Shown: piece by piece, positions 55,320-64,000 of the stretch
Position numbering within the stretch: the stretch's first letter is position 1
Layout of the letters: each line of letters opens with the position of its first letter
Assembly (NCBI RefSeq): GCF_028583425.1
Contig: NC_072801.1
Location: 17,318,001-17,382,000, forward strand
Direction: 5' to 3'
Origin: Eublepharis macularius
Lineage: Eukaryota; Chordata; Lepidosauria; Squamata; Eublepharidae
DNA length: 64,000 nt
Made by a program: the position numbers and the translations under genes
Notes under the pieces: model-generated
What the model saw: the letters and a program-made list of their open reading frames with translations, nothing else
Database searches by the model: none
What the model was told of the DNA's origin: nothing

Positions 55320-56285
55320 TCTTGTGGCAATGAGTCCCATAAGTTAATTACCTGCCGTGTGCAAAATGTACTTTCTTTTACCTGTCCTGTGCTATTGTCA
55401 TGCTGCCATGGCCGGGGCCCACTTCCCCACCCAGACATTTCATCATTCTCCAGGCTCCCCAGTAAAAGGCAGACACCAGGGCACAGATGGAATTCTGGTT
55501 TACTACACAGACTGATAGCAGTGAAACAGTCCTGGTTTCAAATGCTAGGTTACAGCTGGAGTTCCGCCTATCCCTTACCAGCCATCAAGATGGGTAGCAG
55601 TGTTTGACTGTAGCAGTAAAAGAGTCCAATGGGACCTGTAAGACTAACAAAATTTGTGGCATAGGTGCTACTGAATTCTTGCTCTTTTCTACAGCTCTGC
55701 CAAGGCTCTGATCCTGTCCCCAAATCTGGGAACCTTCATTAGGAGCCTTTAGCCTCCACTTCCATACTATAGGGTTAGGCTTCAAGGCAGGTAGGCCCAA
55801 GAGCAGGCCTTGCTGCTCTCCTGACTAGAGATGGGCATGAACCAGAAAAAAACCAAACCATGTGGTTTGCGGTTCGTTGGGTTTCACGAACCACAAACTT
55901 TCATGAACCTGCCCCTGGTTCGCGAACCAGTTCGTTTGGTTCGTGAAAATGGCACATCCAGGTCAGAAAACCATCACTTCTGGGTCAGCAGAAGATCACT
56001 TCCGGGCCAGCAGAAAGTCTGCAGGAAGTCCATCCCCTGTTGCCTAGGAAACTGATGGATTGGCATCAGGCTGCCTGCAGTGACTTCCTGCTTAATTTTG
56101 GTTCATATTTCTGTTCATGCCCATCTCTACTCCTGACTAGAAATGGTACCTCCCTTCTGGGCTTCCTGCTGTTCTCTGCCAGCTATTTCTCTTCCCTTCC
56201 TGCCCTGCCCTTTTATTCTCCTTCCTCCTGCTACTCTCACTCCATGACTCCCTTGGCCTACCCTTGAGTAGGCCGTTTCTCAGTC
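55320..56285. repeat. Unclassified long repeat, copy 1 (LTR-like)
   Basis: Segments GGTTAGGCTTCAAGGCAG, TTGCTGCTCTCCTGAC, GGGCTTCCTGCTGTTCTCTG, GAGTAGGCCGTTTCT recur in order at about 59040-59475. Interrupted by the hAT MITE at 55826. Ends not determined. Confidence 0.45.
55826..56129. mobile_element. hAT MITE (TAGAGATGGGC family), TSD CTCCTGAC
   Basis: Ends TAGAGATGGGCATGAAC / GTTCATGCCCATCTCTA. Exact 8-bp repeats CTCCTGAC at 55818-55825 and 56130-56137. The interior has repeated GAACC/GGTTC words around TTCGCGAACCAGTTCG and CACTTCYGG repeats. 304 bp, noncoding. Confidence 0.93.
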
Positions 56286-56299
56286 ACTTGCAGGACCTC

Positions 56300-56395
56300 T
56301 GGAAGAAAATGTCTGAGATCCTGGAGAGCCGCTGACAGCCAGAGTAAACAATACCGAGCTAAATAGCCCTTTGGTCTGGCTTGTTATGAGGCTAC
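56300..56395 (+). mobile_element. tRNA-SINE second family, 3' fragment
   Basis: GAGATCCTGGAGAGCCGCTG, then AGTAAACAATACCGAGC and GGTCTGGCTTGTTATGAGGC. Confidence 0.55.
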
Positions 56396-56511
56396 CTTAG
56401 CACAGCTCCTGCACAGGCCCATCTCTTGCCTACCAGCTCCAAATTACTACTGTAGGCATCCAATGGATGGATATGGAAAGAGAACTCTTTAAACTGTATT
56501 TCTTTTGTATT

Positions 56512-56757
56512 GTCGAAGGCTTTCACGGCCGGAGAACGATGGTTGTTGTGGGTTTTCCGGGCTGTATTGCCGTGGTCTTGGCATTGTAGTTCCTGACGTT
56601 TCGCCAGCAGCTGTGGCTGGCATCTTCAGAGGTGTCAGAGATCTCAGAGATCTCTGTCTTTTGGTGCTACACCTCTGAAGATGCCAGCCACAGCTGCTGG
56701 CGAAACTACAATGCCAAGACCACGGCAATACAGCCCAGTAAACCCACAACAACCCTG
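56512..56757. mobile_element. Penelope-type terminus, foldback pair
   Basis: TTGTCGAAGGCTTTCACGGC through CAGCAGCTGTGGCTGGCATC, then the inverted partner GATGCCAGCCACAGCTGCTG to AACCCACAACAACC. Arms of about 90 bp are near-perfect. GTTTCGCCAGC/GCTGGCGAAAC fits the known squamate Penelope tail. Confidence 0.7.
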
Positions 56758-56799
56758 TATTTCTTTTGCTTCATTTATACCCTCTTTCTCCTCACTTCC

Positions 56800-56950
56800 C
56801 AGATGTGTATATCGTTTTCTCCTCCATGTTATCCCTGTGAAATAGTAGAGGCTGAGAGGGTGTGAGTGGCCCAAGGTCACCCACAAGGCTTCCCTGGCAC
56901 AGTGGGGGAATTCAGAGCTGGGTCTCCCGGATCCTAGACTAGCCACTACA
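56800..56950 (-). mobile_element. tRNA-derived SINE, inverted
   Basis: AGAGGCTGAGAGGGTGTGAG, GCCCAAGGTCACCCACAAGG, AGCTGGGTCTCCCGGATCCT, AGCCACTACA. Confidence 0.75.
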
Positions 56951-56954
56951 AGGC

Positions 56955-58195
56955 CCTGTGATCTGGGATTCTGACTGATCCAGGCTTCAATCTGGGGTCT
57001 TGCATAAAAGGCTTCTTGTCAAGCAATCCTGTGCCAACTTTTCACTGTTTGATTGAAGTCCAAAGTTTTATCCTGGTGGTGAGAGTCAATTTTTTGGGGG
57101 GGAGATGCAACGTAGATGTTCTTTTGGCCACTTTAGGAGGTTGGACTCCTGCACAGAGGTTGCCTGCCACAATGTAAAAGAGAATGCCCTCCTGTGACAG
57201 CAATATAGGAGCCAGTCCTGAGACTCCTGGAGCCCCTTTATTCTCAACCAGTCCACAATGAACAAAAATAAAGTTCCTCGTTTTCACAAGGCATTGCCCC
57301 TTGAAAAATGCCCTGCAGTCTGTGGAGATGCCAGATCTTCGATTGAGGTCCTTTGCCTGCATAATGGATTGAAAGAAGGCTGTTAACGTATTCCAGCCTG
57401 TTTTGCTAGGTCTGGTGTAAGGTGCAGCAAAGTACTGTATTGTATGTGTTATAATCCTGCCAGAGAGTGGCCCCCCGCCCCCTGCAGTTAATGTTTGAAA
57501 CCAAACATCCCACAACTCCTGAAAGATGGTTAATATTTACCTCAGTTGTGTGTAGTTTCCTGAATAAATGTTCTTCCTTTTCATTTTATAAAGCAAACCG
57601 CTTTGTGCCTGCCAGGTTTATACCAAGGCCCAGATTCTGTCCCCTCAGACCTTTTATCATTCCTGCTGGGAAACCCAGTGCTGGGGGGCAGGTGGTAATT
57701 TGGCAGGAAAAATCCTACGGGGCTTGTGTCTAGCTCCCTCCCCATAGCTTCTGATGATCACATTTCCTTATTTATTCATCTGTATTTTCCTTTCGCCGCA
57801 GCTGGGTATATATATCTAGAACACAATGTGAACAGTTGCTGTGCATATGACCAAATACCGTTTGTCATATTTTCAACTAGATGGCCTCCATTTTTGCTGC
57901 CGCCGCCACCTTGGAACATACTAGGGGCATGGTCTGATCCCAGCTAGCCGCACCCTGTGCCCGTTGAAGTTAACTAACATCCTACTCATACAAAAAATCC
58001 GAAATATAAAGGCCAGAAAGATGTGTTTTTCTCCCTTTCCCCTTTTTTGCATTATTTGGTTTTTAACATCCAGCCCCATGAAGAGTTCTGCAGAACTTGA
58101 GAGCTTGCACAGTGTGTAGTGTTGCTTTGGTTGGTCATAGTAATAAAATATAAACATGGGTTTTAATGTTTGGAAATTGCTATGCTTCTACACAA
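56955..58195. other. No confidently recognised feature
   Basis: A minus-strand frame of 157 codons (57042-57515) resembles nothing I recognise. No repeat family assigned. Confidence 0.35.
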
Positions 58196-58198
58196 TGT

Positions 58199-58480
58199 TA
58201 AGTCCAGTAGCACCTGAAACACCACCACAGTTTCCCATGGTATAAGCTTTTGTCAGCCAGGGCTCACTTCTTCAGATACAAATGAGAACAATGCCTCTCC
58301 CACCTTCTGACCTGGATACCAGAGCTGATGTTTCTTCATTCTTATTTGCATCTGAAATTAGCTTTGACTCACAGAAGCTGATACCCTGGAAAATGCTGAT
58401 GGTTTTTCAGGTGCTACTGGACTCGAATTTTGTTCTGCTACTACAGACTAACATGGCTACTCACCTGAAACAATCTTGAT
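58199..58480. mobile_element. Penelope-type terminus, foldback pair
   Basis: AAGTCCAGTAGCACCTGAAA at the left, AGGTGCTACTGGACTCGAAT then ACATGGCTACTCACCTGAAA at the right. Lies 95 bp upstream of CPPED1 exon 2. Confidence 0.75.
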
Positions 58481-58575
58481 GATGTAGGTTCTTGAGAAGT
58501 TGAATGTTGCTGTCTTTTAAATTCATTTAAGGCAGGATTTTTTCCACGTTCTTCTTTACTTCCTGCTGCTTTTAG

Positions 58576-58794
58576 ATGCGGAAAAGGAATGGAAGGCCCC
58601 GTTCTACTTCATTCAGGGAGCGGACCCTCAGTTTGGGCTGATGAAAGCCTACTCCATTGGCAACTGTGACAGCGGAGGCGACGAATGGGACCAAGAGCTC
58701 AAGCTCACGCAGCAAGCGGTGCAAGCCATCAACCGTCTAAACCCCAAACCCAAGTTCTTCGTGATTTGTGGAGATCTCGTGCATGGCATGCCAG
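58576..58794 (+). CDS. CPPED1: CPPED1 coding exon 2 (start of metallophosphoesterase domain)
   Basis: Internal exon of CPPED1. It has a clean pyrimidine tract and acceptor (TGCTGCTTTTAG at 58564-58575) and donor CCAG|GTAACT (exon end 58794). It is 219 bp, phase 1 at both ends. Codons run from the split Asp through [40 protein letters not shown], then [28 protein letters not shown] is metallophosphoesterase block I, with DPQ in place of the common D-x-H as known for CPPED1. CGDLVH is block II (GDxxD/H). Together with exon 1 this gives about the first 92 residues of a protein usually about 310 long. The remaining catalytic blocks (GNHD, GHYH) are in exons beyond the window. The codons are intact with no frameshift. 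Confidence 0.97.
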
Positions 58795-59039
58795 GTAACT
58801 AGGTGGCACGTTTCGGCTGGTGCAAGGGCAGAGAGCTCGGGAGCGTTATGCAGCTCCCAAAGCATGTTTGCATGGAGTCATCTTCTTGGGATTAATCCGA
58901 AATAATCCTTGCCTTTCCTTTCACTCTGCAGGGGGGATCTTGCTGGGTGGGTTTTGAGCCCTCTACTAGTTTATTGTACATTTTATTTTCAATAACTAAG
59001 TCCCAGGTTTACAGGCCAGATTACAACCTGGTGTCCCTT

Positions 59040-59480
59040 ACTGCCTTCACCTGTAGTTGTCAAAGCCCTGGTCCTGCTCCCAGGATTACTTACCTAATCC
59101 CCAGTGCTATGAGGAGAGGCTGTGGCTCAGCGGAGGAGCCTCTGCTTGCAAGCAGGCCCCCCAGCCCAATCCACAGCATCTTCAGTTGAAAAGACCTCCG
59201 CCTGAGACCCTGGAGAGCCGGTGCCAGTCTACGTAGACCTTGATGGTCCATGGGTCTGGTGCAGCATAAGGTAGCTTCATACTTTGCCCTCATTACAGAG
59301 TTAGGCCTTAAGATACAACTTGCTGCTCTCCTGGCCAGGAATGCTGTTGCCCTGCTCTGGGGAAGGCCTGGTCTGTTCTGACCCCCAGGGCCCCAGGACT
59401 TGCTAGCTGCTGGGCTTCCTGCTCTCCTGTGCCAGTTGTCTCCTCTCCCATTGAGTAGGCCTTTACTTCCAAGCTCCAGA
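59040..59480. repeat. Unclassified long repeat, copy 2
   Basis: TCAAAGCCCTGGTCCTGCTC, AGTTAGGCCTTAAGATACAA, TTGCTGCTCTCCTGG, GAGTAGGCCTTTACTTCC parallel 55690-56285. It is split by the SINE at 59106. Confidence 0.4.
59106..59283 (+). mobile_element. tRNA-SINE, second family
   Basis: GAGGCTGTGGCTCAGCGGAG (A box), CCCAGCCCAATCC (B box, altered), ATCTTCAGTTGAAAAGACCT, AAGGTAGCTTCATA. Confidence 0.82.
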
Positions 59481-59664
59481 TGCTGTTTTTACCCCCTTCC
59501 TACCCTTTGTGCCGTTGGGGCTGAGACCTGCTTTCCCTCCTCCTGGTCCTGAGGTAACTTGGGGAGGGGCGGGATCTGGTTTCCCCCACTGTACGTCCTG
59601 ACCTGTGTGATAGCGACCTTAGACCAGTCACTTTCTGCCTAACCTACCTCACCGGGGTCCCAAA

Positions 59665-59870
59665 GGAGCTTCTATTATTCTCCGTTCCACCTTTTTATCC
59701 TCTCTACCCTGTAGGGTAGATTAGGCTGAGAGTGCGTCACTGAACTCAAGGTCACCCAGCAAGCTTCCATGACAGAGAACCTGGGTCTCCCAGATTCAGT
59801 CTGACACGCTAACCACTACACCACACTGGCTAGAGTGCTGGGCAAAGATCTGAGAGACCTGGGTTCAAGG
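59665..59870 (-). mobile_element. tRNA-derived SINE, inverted
   Basis: CTGTAGGGTAGATTAGGCTG, CAAGGTCACCCAGCAAGCTT, GAACCTGGGTCTCCCAGATT, CTAACCACTACACCACACTG. Confidence 0.85.
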
Positions 59871-59872
59871 TA

Positions 59873-60081
59873 AGGTTGCCAGCCTCCAGGTGGTGGCTGG
59901 AGATCTCCTGGAATTTCAGCTGATCTCCAGGTGACAGAGATCAGTTCCCCTGGAGAAAATGGCTGCTTTGGAAGGTGGACTTTATGATATTATACTCTGC
60001 TGTGGCCCCTCCCCAAACCCTGCCCTCTCCAGGCTCCACCCACCAAATCTCCTGGAATTTCCCAGTCTGGAGCTGGCAACA
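59873..60081 (+). mobile_element. GGGTTGCCA foldback MITE
   Basis: AGGTTGCCAGCCTCCAGGTG start, CTGGAGCTGGCAAC end, interior CTGGAGAAAATGGCTGCTTT. Confidence 0.8.
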
Positions 60082-60090
60082 CTCAATTTC

Positions 60091-60181
60091 CCAGTCAGGG
60101 AGCGGGGCCATGAGCCATGTGACCGTTTTCAAGAGGTTCCGGAACTCCGTTCCCCTGCATTCCCCCTGAAAAAAAGCCCTG
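60091..60181. mobile_element. hAT MITE (CAGGGCTTTTTT family), right half only
   Basis: GAGCCATGTGACCGTTTTCA to GAAAAAAAGCCCTG is the right arm of the 13322-type element, joined 10 bp after another MITE. Confidence 0.85.
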
Positions 60182-60481
60182 ATGGTAGGTAAAAAAAAAT
60201 AAATTAAAAACTTGCTTCACTGAGAGAATTGCCTTTTGAAAGCTGTGGACCAAAGTCAGAGCAGAGACAGAAGGTGGCTAAGGAAGGAGCCATACATTCT
60301 TCTGGGTCCTTGGGCATGGGCTGTGCCCCTTCATTGCAGCTCCCTACTTGCCCCCCCCCTTGCCCTGCAGTGCAATTGAGGCTATGCTGGAGGATCCGGA
60401 ATTTGACATCTTGCATTCCTTTTAGCCCTCTTGGTGCCAGCAGGTGTAAAAGGAGGGAGAAAAAGTTACTGCAATATTTCA

Positions 60482-60715
60482 GTCTTGAGCCAGCTTGGTG
60501 GAGTGGTTAAGAGCGCAGGACTCTGATCTGAAGAACCAGGTCACTCCTCCACTTGAAGCCAGCTGGGTGACCTTGGGTCAGTCACAGCTTCTTGGAGCTC
60601 TCTCAGCCCCACCCACCTCACAGGGTGATTGTTGTTGTGGGGATAATAATAACATACTTTGTAAACTGCTCTGAGTGGGTGTTAAGTCATCCTGAAGGGC
60701 GGTATATAAATTAAA
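60482..60715 (+). mobile_element. tRNA-derived SINE with very long (ATT)n tail
   Basis: GAGCCAGCTTGGTGGAGTGG, GACTCTGATCTGAAGAACCA, GGTGACCTTGGGTCAGTCAC, CCTGAAGGGCGGTATATAAA. Confidence 0.92.

Positions 60716-60787
<72 letters not shown>
60716..60787 (+). repeat. (ATT)n microsatellite, about 24 uninterrupted units
   Basis: Pure ATT repeat of about 72 bp at the SINE tail. No interruption seen, so it is likely length-polymorphic. Confidence 0.97.
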
Positions 60788-60788
<1 letters not shown>

Positions 60789-61455
60789 GCCTCATTGCAC
60801 ACATGCTAACCGATTACCAGTCATCTACTTGGCTAGTCGATATAGGGAAAAGATCTCTCTAATCGGGCTTAGGCTTGATGAACTAGTTTACCTTATGGAG
60901 AGGTCCGCATTTGCTTCAATTAAACAAAGACTCATAGATATTGAGACACAGGAACTGAGAAGCCTTGCCTCTGGCAGATGCTCCCCTTTGAGATGGGGGA
61001 TCTTTCCTTGGTAGAGTATTTCTCTTGTCTGACTTCCCCTTACCTTCGGAGAGCATTCATGTTAGCTCGGTTTAACGTGCTTCCTTCTGCCGTATTGTAT
61101 GGGAGGTTTAAGAAAATCCCATACTCCACTAGGCTATGTACCTGTGGTCTGAGGGAGGTAGAAAGCACTGAACACATTCTCCTGTATTGTTTATTCTATT
61201 GTGAAATCCGTGCTGTATATTTAGAACCTCTTATGCAAAATCACGATGGACAATCTGATGTCCGTAAGACTTCCCTGCTATTATTCACCCAAAACCATGA
61301 GACTGTTGAGTCCGTGGCTAAATTCCTCTGTCGTGCATCCAAGAATTGGTTTCAATGTTCAGGTAATGGTGGTCTTGTTTTCCTGCTGACTGTGCATGTT
61401 CACATTGTTATGCCAATAAAGGTATTCTTAAATGGTATGGTATTATTATTCAGGG
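60789..61455 (+). mobile_element. Non-LTR LINE 3' end with ORF C-terminus
   Basis: Frames carry LARFNVLPSAVLYGRFKKIP, then LCTCGLREVESTEHILLYC (a C-x-C...H...C zinc-finger-like end) and a 3' tail ATGCCAATAAAGGTATTC. A frame change lies near 60980-61000. This matches the C-terminal end of a reptile non-LTR retrotransposon. The clade is not decided. Confidence 0.75.
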
Positions 61456-61952
61456 ACCCCTGAGCTGATTTGGAGAAGGCGGCCACATGTGATTCTCTTG
61501 CAATCATCTTCCTCAGACACTTCTCCCATTTAGGAATGGGAGGTGAGGCCTGCGTCTCCATTTGGGGTTGCCGGGCCCTGAATGGTGCCCAGCTGTTCCA
61601 GGGAAGGAACAAAGAAGAGCAGCGCCTTATACTATCAAGAGGGTGTAGAATGTGGCAGTGTAAAAAAAAAATCTTAATGAGAAACGTCTTTTCCCCCAGT
61701 ATCCCAAGTTCAGTTGTGGTAAACCAGGCTTTGGGATGTTTTCCTTGCATTCTACATCCCAGTAATTCCAGTCACTTTCTGCAGGTTGGAAAAACTTTAT
61801 TTACGTGGCATAGAAGTATCTTTTGGATTAAAAAAAAAAACAATACCAATGCATTGCTGATTAAAGCAATTTGGCCAGGGGGTGAAAGAAGTCTGGCAAA
61901 GGAAAACACTCCCCAAGACTTTAACCTCAAAAAACCATATTATCTAGATTAG

Positions 61953-62190
61953 GGTTGCCAGGTCCCATGGACCCCAAACTGGGAGATAGAGGGGAGTCCT
62001 GGGAGGGCACAGGCGGGGTGGTGGTGGAATGTACCTCACATGATGTCATTCCTGGCGCAACAAGGAAGAGCTCCGGAGAGCTCTGGGGCCCTTTCCCCAC
62101 ACTGCCCACCCCTTGCTGGCCAGGTGAGTGGGGGGGGAAGAGGCTGGGAGCAAAGGAACCCCCGTTCCCACCAGGGGACTGGTAACCCTG
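61953..62190 (+). mobile_element. GGGTTGCCA-related foldback element
   Basis: GGGTTGCCAGGTCCCATGGA start, CCAGGGGACTGGTAACCC end. The interior has GATGTCATTCCTGGCGCAAC, unlike other members. Confidence 0.6.
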
Positions 62191-62194
62191 ATCT

Positions 62195-64000
62195 AGATAG
62201 ATCTTTATAAATATTCTCCATTGAGCCAACATCTAAAGAAGAAATAAGAGAGTTTCTCAAGATGCATTTCTGCCAAGAATTTGAGAGGTTAACCACGAGC
62301 CCTGTTTTTCCATTTGGCTTTCTACATGCCGTTTAACTGATATAATATTCCAGTTTTGTGTTGTGTAGAATTACTCCCGTCTAAGCCTATTGATTTCCGA
62401 GGCTTTAGTAAGGAACAATTCTGCATAGATTTGCACTGTTTGGCAAGGGCTGCGTGTATGTTAGATATAAGGCCTTCTTTTATGTGGGCTTTGTTGGTGG
62501 TGTTTTATTTTTGTTTGATGTGGGTTTGGGTGGAGTTTTGGTATTTAGAACTTTCAGGACGTACTCCTTGTGTTTCGAGTCTAATTTTTTCCCCATTAGT
62601 TGTATTTGTTTTAAATGCTGTTCTTTGTTCAGGGGCTTTCCAAAATTAGAATGAAGCAACAAGAGGGCACAAAAATAATTTAGACACTGATTGCAATGAA
62701 AAAAATGACCTGATTAAGGAAGCTGTCACAGGAGAATGGGAGCCAGTCTGTCAACGCGGCTGCACTGTTGTGCTAAGGATTTGGATAACTATTGTCTGTG
62801 AATTCTTCATCTCATATGCAGGAATCCCCGTGGTTCAAATAGTGTATTTCTTTGTGTTGCTGTTGTAGATTATTGTAGATTATGTTGAACCCTAAACAGA
62901 ATTCTCTCCCAATAATGTAGTTTTTGCAAGTCATGGTCCTGGGATGCTGAGTTTATTGCCTTTATTCTGCAGATTCTCTTATTGTCATCCCGTTGCGTTC
63001 AGTAGATATGCTGTCTAAATTTATACAATGATAAATTCAAATAACGACATGAATCTTGCCTGAGGTGTTAAACCTTGGCTGGCTTTAGTGTAATTGAAAT
63101 TGCTGCAGTTGTATTGTGTGTAGACTAAGAGGAAGTATACGATACCAATAAATAGAGTTCGTATTCTGTAAATACAGATGCGTTCCTTAATGCCACCAGC
63201 ACAACCATTCTTGTGACTGGTTGCCTCTCCCTCCTCTTTGTCCCATCTGTTCTCTCAACACAACCTGGATATTTTCAGAAAGAACAACTTTGTGTGAGCA
63301 GGGAAGGAGCAGGAACGGAGATGTTAGTGAGCTGTGTAAATCAAACAAGATGTAAAAACCCTGTGTGTTTGCCTCTCGTTGTGAGTCTTTACATAGGGGA
63401 AGGGCCAGGATTGGCATCCAGGGTCAGCAGTATTGGGTACCTGTTACGGCCCAGTGAAGGCCAACAGCAGGAGTTAACTGCATCTACTCTTTTTCCTCCT
63501 GGGTGCCATGGTTTACTTACCTGTCCTCTCTCTCTGGCTCAAAAGGAGGGAATAGCAAGAAGGAAGAGAATTGCTTCCCTCTGGCTGTTGGTAGCACCAT
63601 AGATGTAGTGTCCGTCTTTCCACTTGGTTTCCCTTGCATATCCCCCCTTCCTCCTGCACTGCCACTTAATGGTTCAAGTGTCAGAAAAACTTAGTATGGC
63701 AGGTAAAAACAGGAATTCAGAATTGCCCTAGCACGAGCACATTTACAGAGTGTCACAGCCATCCCTACCTACCACATTGTGCTGTGAGCCAGCCCCACCT
63801 ACCAGGCAGAGATGGGTGGATTATGTAAATTAAAGTGGAAGCCAAGGGGCATTTGTTAACTCTAGTGTTTCCATCTCTCTGTTTGTTCCCACACTTCTGC
63901 ATCCAGACCTCAAAGCGGTCTCTCATTGGTTGGTAGTAGGCAACTGTGTCAGTAGGCATGGATGTTGCCACATCATGCCCCTGAGTGGCAGCGATGGGAG
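62195..64000. other. No confidently recognised feature
   Basis: GTCTAAGCCTATTGATTTCC to GATTTGCACTG (about 62378-62437) is a remnant of the CAGTGCAATC foldback. Otherwise unassigned intron. Confidence 0.4.

Larger units (their letters stand above)
43903..58575 (+). other. CPPED1: CPPED1 intron 1
   Basis: Bounded by the phase-1 donor at 43903 and acceptor at 58574-58575, 14.7 kb. It contains L2, Penelope, SINE, solo-LTR and MITE insertions. No additional coding exon was recognised. Confidence 0.88.
58795..64000 (+). other. CPPED1: CPPED1 intron 2 (partial)
   Basis: Sequence after the exon 2 donor. The next CPPED1 coding block (expected just after the MPG of exon 2) was not found before the window end, so exon 3 presumably lies to the right. 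Confidence 0.75.

Noticed and set aside
57042-57515. 157-codon minus-strand frame
   Set aside because: No recognised domain, no splice or promoter context; a chance frame cannot be excluded and no function is claimed.
60578-60802. Minus-strand frame with a poly-isoleucine run
   Set aside because: Translation of the ATT microsatellite.
1-64000. CRISPR arrays, operons, phage or bacterial defence systems
   Set aside because: No short regularly spaced repeats, no ribosome-binding-site-led gene clusters; the window is intron-containing vertebrate DNA.

Overview
This is vertebrate nuclear DNA, most likely from a squamate reptile, probably a lizard. Two vertebrate genes are visible as spliced exons: SHISA9 and CPPED1. 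They lie head to head, as I recall they do in human 16p13.12. The rest is interspersed repeats of a squamate-like mix: CR1 and L2 LINE fragments, Penelope-like elements with GIY-YIG remnants, tRNA-derived SINEs with (ATT)n or A-rich tails, 5S-rRNA-derived SINEs, many foldback MITEs, a Helitron and several solo LTRs. Species cannot be fixed from the sequence.

Layout. 1-9199 is SHISA9 intron 1 (gene on the minus strand; later exons lie beyond the left edge). 9200-9726 is SHISA9 coding exon 1, inside a CpG island of about 1.7 kb (about 8780-10500). 9727-43844 is intergenic and repeat-rich: hAT MITEs (13.3, 14.4, 20.4, 23.5, 32.9, 36.4 kb), a deleted Helitron (16.9-18.5 kb), solo LTRs (16.1, 21.6, 25.1, 37.4 kb), Penelope copies, and a CR1 LINE carrying two half-palindromes and a nested L2 (39.0-41.6 kb). 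43845-43902 is CPPED1 coding exon 1. 43903-58575 is its intron 1, with inverted Penelope copies at 46.7-49 kb and a 1-kb solo LTR at 50.1 kb. 58576-58794 is CPPED1 exon 2. 58795-64000 is intron 2. CPPED1 exon 3 was not seen.

The two genes are not known to act together. SHISA9 (CKAMP44) is a membrane auxiliary subunit of AMPA receptors. CPPED1 is a cytosolic calcineurin-like phosphoesterase. The strongest unexplained signal is a set of long foldback elements (about 170-215 bp). The two arms match well within a copy, but arm sequence differs strongly between copies, while the ends and a short core motif recur. Several insertions are resolved to the base by target-site duplications read by eye. 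No bacterial, CRISPR or phage-like system is present.
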